64,000 nt of DNA from Diospyros lotus (taxonomy: Eukaryota > Streptophyta > Magnoliopsida > Ericales > Ebenaceae). The stretch covers positions 21,276,616 through 21,340,615 of the forward strand of contig NC_068338.1 of the NCBI RefSeq assembly GCF_014633365.1, in the 5' to 3' direction. Below the pieces are notes generated by a model that made no database searches, was not told the DNA's origin, and saw nothing but the letters and a program-made list of their open reading frames with translations. The position numbers and the translations under genes were made by a program. This document shows, piece by piece, positions 20,818 through 32,507 of the stretch. Positions within the stretch are counted from its first letter, which is position 1; each line of letters begins with the position of its first letter.

Positions 20818-22470
20818 CCACGAACAGGAATTGAGAGGTTTTTAGCAGCCTCAGCAACAATGCGATATCGAGTAAGACTCTCTTCAATGCTACAGTTGAT
20901 GTTTGACTTTGAAAAAGACTCAGAAGCTGATGCAAAGATGGCTACATCCCTTGCTCCTGCTGCAACAGCTGCTTCAAAACCCTGACAATGATTTTACATA
21001 ACAAATAAGAAAATCCCTTCGCATAATTATGGCACTATTTGAAATCATGCTTCCCAAAAAAAGCTACCCACTTTCAAATTAGGTGTCAAGACAGGCAATC
21101 TTACACCCTCAATGTTTCTAACTGCTTTCATTAAATCCTTTGCATCTGCCAGCTAATATAAAGGGAAACAAACAGAAAGGAAAACAACAGTAAGGGAACC
21201 ACTGAAAGCATGCAACTTTCAGCAAAGTTGTCAAAATGAAAATAGAATATCATCAACCAGCAAGCAATGTTGATGAAGTTACTGTTACCTGAGGCACCCA
21301 TTTCGGCGAGACAAAACTTGTGGCCTCAACAACTGACAAACCACAAGATATTAGCCTATGAATCAGTTCTACCTTCACAGAGGTAGGTACAATGTTCTTC
21401 TCATTTTGTAGTCCATCTCTTGGACCTACTTCCACTATTTTCACATACTTTGGCATATATTTCAAGAACTGCTGAATTCAAATTTCAAATAAATGGTTAG
21501 AGAGAGCAATCTTGATATCAGAAAAGGATATCAATAACAAATTTTTAGAACATTTCTAATCCTAACAGAATTTCGATAAGAACCGTTACAGTTGAAAATC
21601 TCTTGGTCAACTTTTAGCAAAATGAGAGCATGCCCAGAGTCTAATTTGTTAAAAACAGGAAAATTAGGAACCATCTTGGAGTTTGAAGCTATAGTGAGAT
21701 AAAAAAGCTTTTATTTCTATAAGAGCTACCTTATTTGTCATGGACTTTATTCCTTTGCCATTGCAGTAGGAGGTGTATGTATGTTCAGGCAGATACTGTG
21801 AATCAGATGGACTTGCATATACTACATGATTCCTGCTTAAGCTTGAAGTCCTCCTATTGTTAATTTCTTTAGTCTTTTGCCTTCCCCATCTGAATGATTC
21901 TCCTGTGCACTCATCAAAATCTTCACTGCATATGAATATCATTCATTGAGTGTATTTCACAATAGTGGAAAAAATCTAAACCAAATAACATTGTAGCTAA
22001 AAATGTTGCCGCTACATGCCATGCTCATGTGATAGCAATTAAAAATTCTTTATCTTAGAAATTCAATAATTCAAAATTATTGACAATGGATCCTGCATAC
22101 CAAATTTGTAGATGCTGTTTGCTTGACCAACAACAGAAAACATAGATAATGCAAGATAATAAAGGACCAATATGTAAAGTAAAGAAAGGAAAGAAGAAAG
22201 AGAAAATAGAAGAATAGAGACTATATGTATATATATATTTTATAACATGGAAATTAAAAGACCTGTCTGCAGCCAAAAAGTCAACCTTCAGAAAAACACT
22301 TACTCACAGCTGTTGGATGTGCTGCAGTTTCTCCCTTCAATCCAGCAACTTCCCATCCCCATGTCCTCTCCATTTGTCCTGCAAGCACTGGTTGAAAACC
22401 TAGTAAATCGATCGATAGAGCTCAGGCTTGGCAAATTGTCCAGAGCTAGTGGCTGCTCCAAGCTCGACAT
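20818..22470 (-). CDS. HMGCL: 3-hydroxy-3-methylglutaryl-CoA lyase, 5' five exons only
   Basis: HMG-CoA lyase splits HMG-CoA into acetyl-CoA and acetoacetate in leucine breakdown, in plants probably in mitochondria. Exons on the minus strand are 22304-22470 (ATG at 22470), 21730-21925, 21289-21471, 21072-21152 and 20818-20981, all with GT-AG borders and matching phases. They total 791 coding bases, about 263 codons. The N-terminus ([20 protein letters not shown]) resembles plant HMG-CoA lyases. [20 protein letters not shown] carries the catalytic Arg-Asp pair, followed by [14 protein letters not shown] and [19 protein letters not shown]. The distal half, including the active-site His and Cys and the glycine-rich signature, is not found in the window. 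Exon frames are clean, so the gene may be alive with its 3' exons beyond the transposon nest, or it may be truncated. Confidence 0.92.
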
Positions 22471-25310
22471 TGTGGAAGTGGATGTGGCAAGAGAAACTGG
22501 AACACATACATGATAGAAGTAAGTGAACCATCATGAACACTTCAGTGGCCTTTTGTTGCAAGCATTCGATCAACAGCAGAGCATGATGAATTTACTCATT
22601 CCAAAGGCCATTCAAATTATTTTTATAGAATTCAAACAGCTGATGATAAACAAAAACAGGAAAAGAACCAAATGCCATATATGTTTATGAGAAAGACATG
22701 ATGTTTACAGAGCTCAAAATATTGACTTCAGACATGTAGAGTAAAAGTTCAAGGTTTTCATATTGGCTTTTGCAGGGAGCTCATTACATTTAACCCACTT
22801 AACCAGAAGAAACATCTAACATGTATAAACATAATCACAATGCCAAGTCAAATGCATAAGAAGAAACTTCACATGTTTTACCAGCTGTATAAAAACTTAC
22901 AGGAAGAGATAAAAAAAGAAGGAACTGCTACTTCTAACAACCTAGCATGAAAGTCTTCAAATGTAATAGTCAATTACAAGTGATATATTCGAAGTCCAAA
23001 ATGAATAACCGGACCAGTAGGATCTTTATGACAAAACCATTTGAACATACAAAGAAAACTTTGGCAACATAGAAACCACTTATATGCATAGCCATATAGT
23101 ATATCGGAAAATTTCTTCATTAGGAGTCCTTGGTTTTTCATAAAGCCTCTTGTTTCTTATGATAAACAAGAAGAAAAAGAAGAAGCAAAATCTGTAGCAT
23201 CAAAAGTGCTTAAATATACTGGTAGGAGCTATATCTGAAAATCTGATAGGGAAGAGTTAGAATCAAAAGTATAGTAATGAACTCATAACCAGACGCTATA
23301 CCAGAAAAAAATGTAAGGGAAGTGTTAGAATCAAAAGTAACTTAATGCACTTGTAGGCAGGCTCTATATTTGAAAAAAGAGCGTTAGTAAATTTCCCTGG
23401 TTCTCCACAAAGCCTCTTGTTTCATTTGATACAAGGGAGAAAAACAAGGTCAAAGTCAAAAGTGTGCCATTGTACACACAAACATTCAAAAATTTGACTG
23501 TAGGGGAAAAACAAAGGGTTAAAACAGGGAACAGAAACAACAAACCAACCTTGGATAAAAGGGTCCTGCTAGACATAAGTATCAGTGAGTCCCCTATGAT
23601 AAAACTTGAGAAGATCACCAACTTCTAAGAAGGTGATAAATCATATCGGGCACTAACACTGGACAAACACTTCTTCATGCATATTGGACACTCATTCAAA
23701 CATGTCCTTTTACTTTTTAATTCCTTCTCAATAAATATATTTGGAACACTCATCCCTACAATAAATAGATGCATGTCCATCCCTTAAATTATTAGACCAT
23801 TATTACAAGCTTGAAAGAATAAGACAAATTCTTCCATGATTGGTTCCAAGAATGAAATTGGTTGATGCTGACAGTATTAGGTAGCATAAAATCATTACAA
23901 GAGAAGTTGATTATTGAATGAAAATCAACTGTAAAAGTAAGTAATATAGATTCATATATATTAATCCTTACTCTAATCAACACTTTAATTTCAAAAAATT
24001 TATGATCCAAAAATTTCTTCTTGTCTATTGCCAGCAGTGCTCCACAATGCAAAAAATAAGGAAATAGTAATCATTTTCATGTCTACATAACTTAAATATT
24101 TATCTATTAAAACACTAGTTTGTTGTGTCCTAACCCATTTTGAGATTACTACGTTTTTATATCTATGTATATCATAATTCTCTCTCATGCTTGTATCTGT
24201 GATTTTTAGATAAAGGCTCTCTCACGAATGGTCGAGCAACAGTTTTCATCTCATGCATGTTTAGGTAAGGGTTTTCAGGAAAATAGTTCCTCTACAATTA
24301 AGTCTAACAATGATCAGTAATAATCAATACCCGGATAGACATGTAGCATGCAGTCTATCCATAAAATAAGAATACAAGTCTTAAGATTTTGTTGTTTCCA
24401 AACTCCAATTCAATGTGCTGAATCAGCTCGAGAAAGTTTATTCCACGAACTTTTGAGGTCCCAATGGTCCACATGTTGCCAATAGGACACGGAAGATCAC
24501 AACTTCATTGCATCATAAGGCACAAAGCATTTTTCTATATGACCAACCTGTGCTCTCTTCACCTTGCTCCCATACTAATTATGCAAATTCATAACTATTG
24601 CGCTCCTGTTACTATCAACCACAAAATTTGGCAATCCAAACGAAGCATTACAAAGATATGCAGTTATCAGAAAGCAACAAAATTGATAAGAGTGAACCCA
24701 ATAAAGTTGCTCCTGGACAAAATTAAAGAACTGTGAGTGTTTCCACTTCTCATAATGGAATCTAAATTTTATGCAAATGACATGACAGAATATCATTTGT
24801 TACAAAAAAATTCGACATTCATAAGAAATCAGCCTCTGAACTACACCACATGACTCAACAAACTAGCCTATGTTGTACCACGTAATTAATATACTATCAC
24901 AAATGAACTAACATTGAAGTCCATTTTATGAAATTACCAAGGATTCTGCGAAAATGAACCTGCACAAGAACCCAATAACCAAAAGAAAAAAAATACGAAA
25001 AACAGGAAAGACAATTAGCATAGGTGAACCAATTTATCAGGACTTCCCAACAACATGGGCACGAGTACCTGTTTGGTTGCCAAGAAAACCAAGAAAAATG
25101 AACCCAATTCTCCTTACATCTTCGAATATCCAGAAATTTCAATAGTTTGCCCCTCGTCGAAGAAGAAATAACACCAAATAGAAAAGTACAACATGACACT
25201 AAACTTCCCATCAGATTGCGGCCTAAATGTGTCGGAACTTCAGGTTTTCTCGGGAACCAAACAGAAAGTACCCAAATGCAATAGAGAAAGCGGGAGGTTA
25301 CAGTGCACAA
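22471..25310 (-). other. Probable 5'-UTR intron of HMG-CoA lyase gene
   Basis: The sequence just before the ATG reads GTGTTCCAG on the minus strand, a plausible acceptor at about 22500. A donor-like TTGCAG/GTTTGTG lies at about 25310. Between them is 2.8 kb of unique, AT-rich sequence with no coding blocks. I infer a long leader intron; transcript data would settle it. Confidence 0.4.
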
Positions 25311-25520
25311 ACCTGCAAAACTGAAAAGCAGAGAATTTCTGGGTTCTGATAACGGAAATCAGAGACCCAGTCCACAGCCTTCCGGTGTTCAATCAACTTG
25401 ACTTCCCAAACACGGAAAGATTTTGGTGGTGGTGGTGGGTGAGCCGGACAATGAAGAAGAGAAGGTGCCAAAGCGTGACGGAGAGTCCTCCACAATTCTT
25501 GTTTGTGTTTGGTGGAGTCC
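25311..25520 (-). other. Probable leader exon and promoter-proximal region of HMG-CoA lyase gene
   Basis: This is a relatively GC-rich patch at the edge of the AT-rich desert, ending in a donor-like GCAG/GTTTG. A short frame is open on the minus strand, but it has no recognisable protein similarity, so I treat it as leader rather than coding sequence. A (GGT)n tract is at about 25424-25440. Confidence 0.35.
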
Positions 25521-25599
25521 AAAATGCGTGTCTTCACGTGTATCCATCCATACATTACATACATTATATTCCCAAGTAACGTAACCATTCATTTCTTTT

Positions 25600-26840
25600 G
25601 TGGGCGGAATTTACTCCACAAACAAACGCTTCCTTTCCCCCTTCATAGATCTTTCTCCAGTCGCTCCCCAGACACACAAAATTTGGTCGGGTCAATATTT
25701 TATTTTATTTTTTCAAACAAATATAATAAATTTCTCACTCACTCCGTATTTATTAATCAAAATATAAATAAAAAAATAAGATATAAAAAATATTCCAAAC
25801 TTTTCTAATTTTTAATTTATTTATTAAATTTATCTGACTACTCTTAAAAAATAAGTCACGTAATTTTTTATCTAACATTTTTTAGATATATTTATCTCTC
25901 TTCTTCAAATAAACATATCTTGGGCCTTATATATAAAAAAAAATAATGTATATCTCCTTAGTACATTCTAAAAAATTTAACAAATAATTTGATAAAAATC
26001 TTGAAATATTTTAGAACTTTATCTTAATCATTCTATATTTTAATTTAAAAAATATTCTAACCTTATCTTACTCATTTTAATAAACTCTAATTCAGTGTAA
26101 GAATAAAGTCATGCACTTCAAACTTTTTAATTTGGCTAAATAACTCTTTATTTTGTCTTGTTTAGTATAGTAATAAGGATCATACTATTGGTACTTATTG
26201 GACCACGTAATACATCACAAATGACAAAAATACTCTTTGCATCTCACCGTCTCGCGCTGCCTCATTGCCTTGATTGATGGATATTTTAGTCATGTATCTC
26301 ACCGCCTCACCATCTTAGATAAATGGTATTTTAAATGTTTTAACTACATTATATAACTTAAGGTATAAGTTATAACGTATCAATAATATTTTTTTATTAA
26401 TTAACAAAATCCAAAAAGTTTGCGCATATACAACTCTTAATCATCGGATGAGCACGAAATGTATGTATATACATGCATGCATGTATGTATGTGAATTATT
26501 GAATGATGGAGTTGGGAGGTTGGTGGGTAGGTGGCGTTCGGTTGGAGGTTGGTCTATTTGCATCACCTTCCCACCTCCTCCTACTCCAGCCGTGACCATT
26601 TCCATTTCCTTTGTGTCTGAAGAGAGCAGATGTCTTCAGCTTCAATTCAATATTCAATATTTTAATGCTTCAACTCCACTCCTTATCCTGAGTCAAGTCA
26701 ACACGGGCTTGATTAAAATTGTCAATGTTTTGAACTGGAGATGGGAAAAGGGGTCACAATTAATTAAACGTGGAATTTAAATGTACAAATCAAATTAAAT
26801 ATTCATGAAGTAATCTTTTAAGTAACTTAAGATATAAGAT
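25600..26840. other. AT-rich intergenic sequence
   Basis: No gene or element recognised. There is a short palindromic microsatellite of ATGC/ATGT units at about 26460-26492. The GT/GG-rich stretch at 26510-26600 contains a frame that I consider accidental. Confidence 0.5.
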
Positions 26841-26847
26841 ATAAGTT

Positions 26848-27000
26848 ATAAGTCGAGTAGTCGGACAAGTAATACATTAGATTCGTATCGATAAATCGTG
26901 AGTTCGATTTTCACCATGCATGTGTAATGAAATAAAGTCTCATATTTACGATTTATCTCATTTGTCGAATTCAAAAATACGAGCGATGAGAATCATGCAA
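26848..27000 (+). repeat. Possible tRNA-derived SINE
   Basis: GAGTTCGATTTTC at 26900-26912 resembles a Pol III B box, and a weak A-box-like segment lies about 45 bp upstream. The following CACCATGCATGTGTAATG resembles plant SINE bodies. No clear target duplication was found. Confidence 0.25.
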
Positions 27001-27093
27001 AAGAAGTCATTTAATCTAACATTTTACTATAAATAAATATAATTAAAGTAATTCCACATAACATTGTGTTTGTACCATTCAAAGGGTTGACAC

Positions 27094-27116
27094 TTATTAT
27101 TATTATTATTATTATC
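27094..27116. repeat. (TTA)n microsatellite
   Basis: About seven to eight ATT units. A similar interrupted tract lies near 27959-27988. Confidence 0.85.
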
Positions 27117-27799
27117 ATCTTCAGACCGGTTCATCAATTGGTTCCCAATTATTAATTATTCTCTTTAATCCTAGTAATTACATTACAACGGCAGGGGTAA
27201 ATTATATGTAGTTATAATAATTAAGGGCCATTAATAATACAATAATATCCAAACGTTAGGGCAAGTTAAAATACACATTTATTGATAATTGAATTTCAGT
27301 TTTTTAATTAAGGTATTGATTAAAATCCATTGTTTATTGAATATTTATGTTTGGGACAAAATATTAATCCAATAACCAATATTATTAATTGAGTAAGATA
27401 ATTTACGGGCTTAAGGTTAATTGAGTGAATGAATGATTAGTTGATTAACAAGTGATCATGCTTGACTAACTTATAAATTTAATCGAATAAGACTTGAATA
27501 TTCAAAAACTTAATCGAGTATATGTTTGATGTATTTGAATATTGAACTAAAAAGGTTTAATTAAGTAATCTGAATAATAATCAACTAAGTGCCATAATTA
27601 GTTGAGTAATCATACTTATTAATTGAGTAAGAAATAGAGTTAAAATGACTAGTCTCTATACTTGTGTCATTGACTACTAAAAGAAAGATGATGATTGAGT
27701 AATTAAATATTTTACTCAAATAATAATTTAAATAAAAATTATCAAGTCTCTATTCTTGAAAAATTAATTGACTAAGAGGGTTGCCTTAATTGAATTTTC

Positions 27800-28480
27800 C
27801 GATATATGAGTTTTTCAATGTTAATTATGGATTTTTCAATGAATTATTTTGAGTATATTAAATATTTAGTTAATATATACATAATAAAGTAAGATTATCT
27901 GCAAAATAATTTTTTCCCCAAAATTTATATTAATAATAATTAAATTATATTTATTTTTATATTATTATTATTGTTATTATTATTATAAAAATAGGATAAT
28001 CTGCAAAAAAAAAATTTCCCCAAAACTTGCATTAATAGTAATTAAATTATTATTACTAAAAGTAATAGTAATTAATAATTACTATAAAATTAATAATAAA
28101 ATTTCCAATACATGAGTTTTTCAATACTAATCATGAGTTTTCCAATACATTATTATATGTATATTAAATATTTAGTTATTAAATAATTTGTTGTGGACAC
28201 AATTAAATAGATAAATATACATATGCACGTAAGTAATTTTTAATCTGCAATAATAGATACACCAAGAAATTACACAAGATGTAGCTAGAATATCACTTTT
28301 ATATTGATTTTCCATAGTCTTTCTGGCTTATTTGCTAAAAAATTATTAAAAGTCATTTATAATGTGCATATTATTTATCCACCCGTTTAAATATTTAATT
28401 AGTTAACTTTGCATGGATTTTTCAATGCATTATTATGTATATATAAATATCTAGTTATTAAATAGTTTGCCAAGCATTTT
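27800..28480. repeat. Degenerate AT-rich repeat, about 300 bp period
   Basis: A block with GAGTTTTTCAATRNTAAT and TATATTAAATATTTAGTTA recurs near 27809, 28112 and 28408. Each copy is next to an A/T-rich segment with TTTTCCCCAAAA. An inverted piece (ATTAGTATTGAAAAATCCAT) is at 29205-29235. This looks like a decayed tandem or inverted-repeat element of unknown type. Confidence 0.4.
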
Positions 28481-29715
28481 TTTCCTCCCCAAAGTATTTT
28501 TTACCTCTAAAATTTGTATTAAATTAAAGATAATAATAATTAATAATTAAAGTAAAAAATTAAGTATGGGTTTCCAATACTATTTATATATTTATTTATA
28601 ACTTAATTTTAAACTCAATTAATCTTCTCATTAATTAATTAAAAATATTTATAATATTATTTTTGATTAATCCCTCAATCAATCAAAAATAAATATTATT
28701 TTTGAATAATATGAATACAGACAACTTAAACTATTAATTAAGTTATAGAAAATTGTTCATTTGTATAAAATAAAAATAATTTGCATTTGGTACTTATTAT
28801 TCGAAAGCAATTGGAGACCTCCTATAAAGTATTTTGGAATTTTTCACTATCAATTAAATAAATATTATTAATAGAAAATTTGAATAGACAATTTAAATTA
28901 TTAATTATGTCATGTATAGATATATAATTTCTCAATGAATTAAAAATAAGTATTTTTTATAAATATTATTAATCAAAAATATTTATAATATTATTTTTGA
29001 TTAATTCCTCAATTATTAAAAAATAAATATTAATGTATGTGTTTTTCAATGTTAATTAAGATTTAACATATCACATTTGCAAGAATATGAAAGAAAATTA
29101 ATACATAGTAAAAGAAAAATAAGTCAAAATTCATATTTTCAAAATTTTATTATCACTGTAAAAATTAAATTTCAAAATTAGAAATTAAAAATTTCAAGTA
29201 AATTTTTAATTAGTATTGAAAAATCCATACTTTCCCACATTTAGGAGTTTTAATTTATATTTATATTTATAATTTATAAATAAATATATAATATAATAAA
29301 TAATTTTACTTTAATAATTAATCAATTACTACCTTTAATTTAATGCAAGATTAATGCATGAATTTTTTAATACTAATTAAGATATAAGATATTGTATTTT
29401 CAAGACTAATATATAAATTTTTAATATTAATTAAAATTTAATTTTTAAATTTATTGTGATTACACTTTTTGCGCATGGCACGGGTGAATATTAATATATT
29501 AAAAAGAGAGTGAATTGTTTTAATCAAATATCAAAGTGCTTAATATATTATTAATAATCAATTAATAGGTATCTTGTACGCGAGTAATGACTTGTTTTAA
29601 TCAAATATCAAAGTGCTTAATCAAGTAATTGATCTATAGTAAAGATGTTAATCGATTATGATATATTTTATACTTGAGTAATGTCATTATATAATCGAGT
29701 AATTAAATAACTTAG
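28481..29715. other. AT-rich desert
   Basis: No gene recognised. It has partial internal duplication: TATTTATAATATTATTTTTG occurs near 28645 and again near 28980. Confidence 0.5.
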
Positions 29716-30164
29716 TGATGTGGCACCAACTAAAATTACTAGAATACCCCTACGCGCTGATAGTCTCACCTGCCACACGGATCACCTGAGAGACCGACAC
29801 GTGGCAAATCAACACTCCGGAGTGGAGCCCGGGAAATCCGGGCCGAACTGCAAGACCCGTTCCAACTTGACTAGGATTCTCGGGGGTCGTGCCCGCTCAT
29901 TTCGGGTACCCAAAACGGGTTCGCCTATAAAAGACAAGGACTCTCGTCAGGTATATTCAAGCTCTACAGCTCTCTCATTTACTACTACCTGCATTCACTC
30001 TACTGATTTGAGCGTCGGAGTCCACCCCGGGGGATCCAAGCCCCGGGCCTCCATTGTCTTGTAGGTCCTAGACCCGAGGTCCGACATCCCCGAGTCCGAG
30101 GTTCCATCCCCGAGGTCCAGCCGCAGAGGTGGCACGTGGTGGTCGGTCCCAAAAACCATCATCA
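29716..30164 (+). mobile_element. Solo LTR of a Tat/Ogre-like Ty3/gypsy element
   Basis: A 449 bp GC-rich island in the AT-rich desert. It is bounded by TGATG...CATCA ends and a perfect 5 bp duplication CTTAG (29711-29715 and 30165-30169). It contains a TATA box in CTATAAAAGACAAGG (about 29924) and the downstream block TTTGAGCGTCGGAG (about 30006). A related block stands in the Tat LTR at 47322. No internal region is present, so it is a recombinant solo LTR. Frames open across it are accidental. Confidence 0.85.
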
Positions 30165-30169
30165 CTTAG

Positions 30170-31430
30170 TCAAATAAGATTCATTGGACAAAAAAAATCA
30201 TTGCAGACAGTATTAAATGTGCATAATTTTTGTTTTTCAAACATTATAGCTATTATAAAAAATTATCTCAACATTCTCTTATGTATTTTAACAACGTATG
30301 AACTTTTATGAATCTATCTAATCAATGAAATGCAAGAAAATAGAATATTCTTTATATATTAAATGTTGATGTGTGAAAAGTTGAGAGTTTTGCAAGTATT
30401 TTCCCTTAATAGATCAAATTCAAAATTCCATGCATATATATATATATGTATATATATCCAAGAGATGCACAAAATAGTAAGCCGATGTTTATTGAAATAT
30501 CTTCCCAAAAAGAGGATGAGAAAGAACAAAAAGAAAAATAAAAGTTAACTTGAAAAGCAAAGTTAAAGTTTCAATTAATTCTATAAAAATTAAGTTTATA
30601 GCTAAATCTGCAAAAACTAATATAGTTTAGTGGACCGTTGAAATCCTTAATAAGGAACTAAGATAGTGAATGTAGGTCGAGTTGCGCCGAACCACTATAA
30701 ATTTTGCGTATTGCAATTTTCTTCTGATTTTTATCTCAAGCAATTTATATTTCAGCAATTTTGTCTTATATGTTTAGCAGCAATTTTCATATTCACAACA
30801 TTGTTTTCAAAAACATAAAGTGTCCAAAATAGTTTTTGTATATATATATTATTAAATCTAAAATTTTTTAAAATACTCAATTCACTTCTTTGGTGCATAC
30901 TCTTAATTTTTCGAATAAGGTGATTGAGGTATACGTTTTTCTCTTCATATTTTAATATTTTAATTTTTTATTTTTTGTTAAGAGAACTTCATACACACAT
31001 ATATATCTACATAGTTTCAATTTTTAACTTAATAGGAACATATCTAAAATCTAAATTTTTTAGAAAAAAATTTGTAAAAATAGTCATTAGTACATAACCT
31101 TTTGATACTTAAAACCCTTTATTTTTTTTTTCCCCATGGTACAACTTTATTGATACTTTTATTAACTTTTGGGAAGTGTATCAACTATTAGATTTTTTTT
31201 AGGTTAAAAAAAATTAAATATATTTTTATAAAATTAATAAAAAATAAATATTATAACAAATCTCATTTAAACTTATGTAATTATCCCTTTTAAAAAGAAA
31301 AGAAAGCGTCATATGATATAACTGAATTATTTTTCTAATTTAGTGTAAGTCACTAAGGGATTGGATTTAATTTTAGACAAAAATCTAATTCTTAATTATT
31401 TTTCTAATTTAGTGTCACGGGACCAAGCAT
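30170..31430. other. AT-rich intergenic sequence
   Basis: No gene, RNA or element recognised on either strand. Confidence 0.5.
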
Positions 31431-31438
31431 GTTACATA

Positions 31439-32507
31439 GAGGTGTGCAATCGGTTATAATTGAATCAATTGAACCAAATCGAATCGGGATATATAATCAA
31501 ATCGAACTGACTGACTCATCTAAACCAATCAAATTTTAAACCACTGTAATCGAACCGAAATCCTTACCAAAAAAATCGAATTGAACCTAATAAAAAGAAG
31601 GTTGTGTTGTTGGTTTAGTTCTATTTTTCGGTTAATAATACCAAAAAAGTCAAATCGAATAACTGAAATTGTTGGAGAAAATAACGAACTGAACTGAACC
31701 GAACCGAACCTAACCTAACAGAACTGAATAATAAAAAATTGTAACATCCCACATCGAGCGATAGGAAGGACCGGAACAACTTACCCTGATGGGCCTACAC
31801 GAACTTCCCAGGGGGGTCACCCATCATTGGATTGCCCTAGGTCAAGCACACTTAATTTGGGGGTTCTTTGCCAATATTCAGCCCAAAAGGTATCTAGCTG
31901 GTGTTGTTTCATTTCTTACACTATCCTCGATATATACTAATCTCTCTGGGCTCTCGGGGTATTACATTCTCCTCCCTTTAAGCACATGACGTCCTCGTCA
32001 TGCGACCTTACAACCGGTCCCAGATCTCCCCCCGATGCATGGCCGATGTGGGATTCGCCTAAGGTGCCTACACGCACCCCCCCTCAGGGACTCAGCCTCA
32101 TCGCTGAGGTTTGCCCCACCACCGCGCTCAGAGGCTCGGGGGTCGGCTCTGATACCACTTGTAACATCCTGTTCGAGCGATAGGAAGGACCGGAACAACT
32201 TACCCTGATGGGCCTACACGAACTTCCCAGGGGGGTCACTCATCCCTAGATTACCCCAGGTTAAGCACGCTTAACTTGGAAGTTCTTTGCCAACATTCAG
32301 CCCAAAAGGTATCCAGCTGGTGTTGTTTCTTTTCTTACACTATCCTCGATATATACTAATCTCTCTGGGCTCTCGGGGTATTACAAAAATCTTGAGGAAA
32401 ACAATCGAACTAAATCGTTACCAGTGAAAAATCGAATCGAATCGAATCGACAAGTTCAATCGATTTGATTCAATTAGTTCGATTTATCCAAACTCTTGCT
32501 CACCCTT
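31439..32507. mobile_element. Possible TIR element hosting Cassandra
   Basis: The sequence around Cassandra is built of AACCGAAC/CGAATCGAAT-like motifs. It starts AGGTGTGCAATCGG and ends in CTTGCTCACCCTT, whose complement AAGGGTGAGCAAG is a weak inverted match. Elements of this composition are common in plants. The superfamily and exact ends are uncertain, and no target duplication was confirmed. Confidence 0.4.
31740..32385 (-). mobile_element. Cassandra TRIM with 5S-derived LTRs
   Basis: A complete 646 bp terminal-repeat retrotransposon in miniature on the minus strand. LTRs are 31740-31966 and 32160-32385, the internal region is only 193 bp, and a 5 bp duplication AAAAT flanks it (31735-31739 and 32386-32390). 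The primer-binding site TGGTATCAGAGCC (initiator tRNA-Met) is at 32145-32157, and the polypurine tract AAAGGGAGGAGAA at 31967-31979. Each LTR carries 5S-like sequence. The right copy has AAGTTAAGCGTGCTT (minus strand, 32263-32277), identical to the 5S internal promoter; the left copy at 31844-31858 has two differences. There is no coding capacity, so movement depends on enzymes from other elements. Confidence 0.93.

Noticed and set aside
25298..25588. Minus-strand 96-codon frame as N-terminal extension of HMG-CoA lyase
   Set aside because: No similarity or clear targeting character; the ATG at 22470 gives a known plant-type N-terminus, so this is more likely leader sequence.
29720..30064. 114-codon open frame in the GC-rich island
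   Set aside because: It lies wholly inside the solo LTR and has no domain; openness follows from GC content.
31986..32198. Short frames in both directions near 32.1 kb
   Set aside because: They lie in the Cassandra internal region and LTR, which are non-coding.
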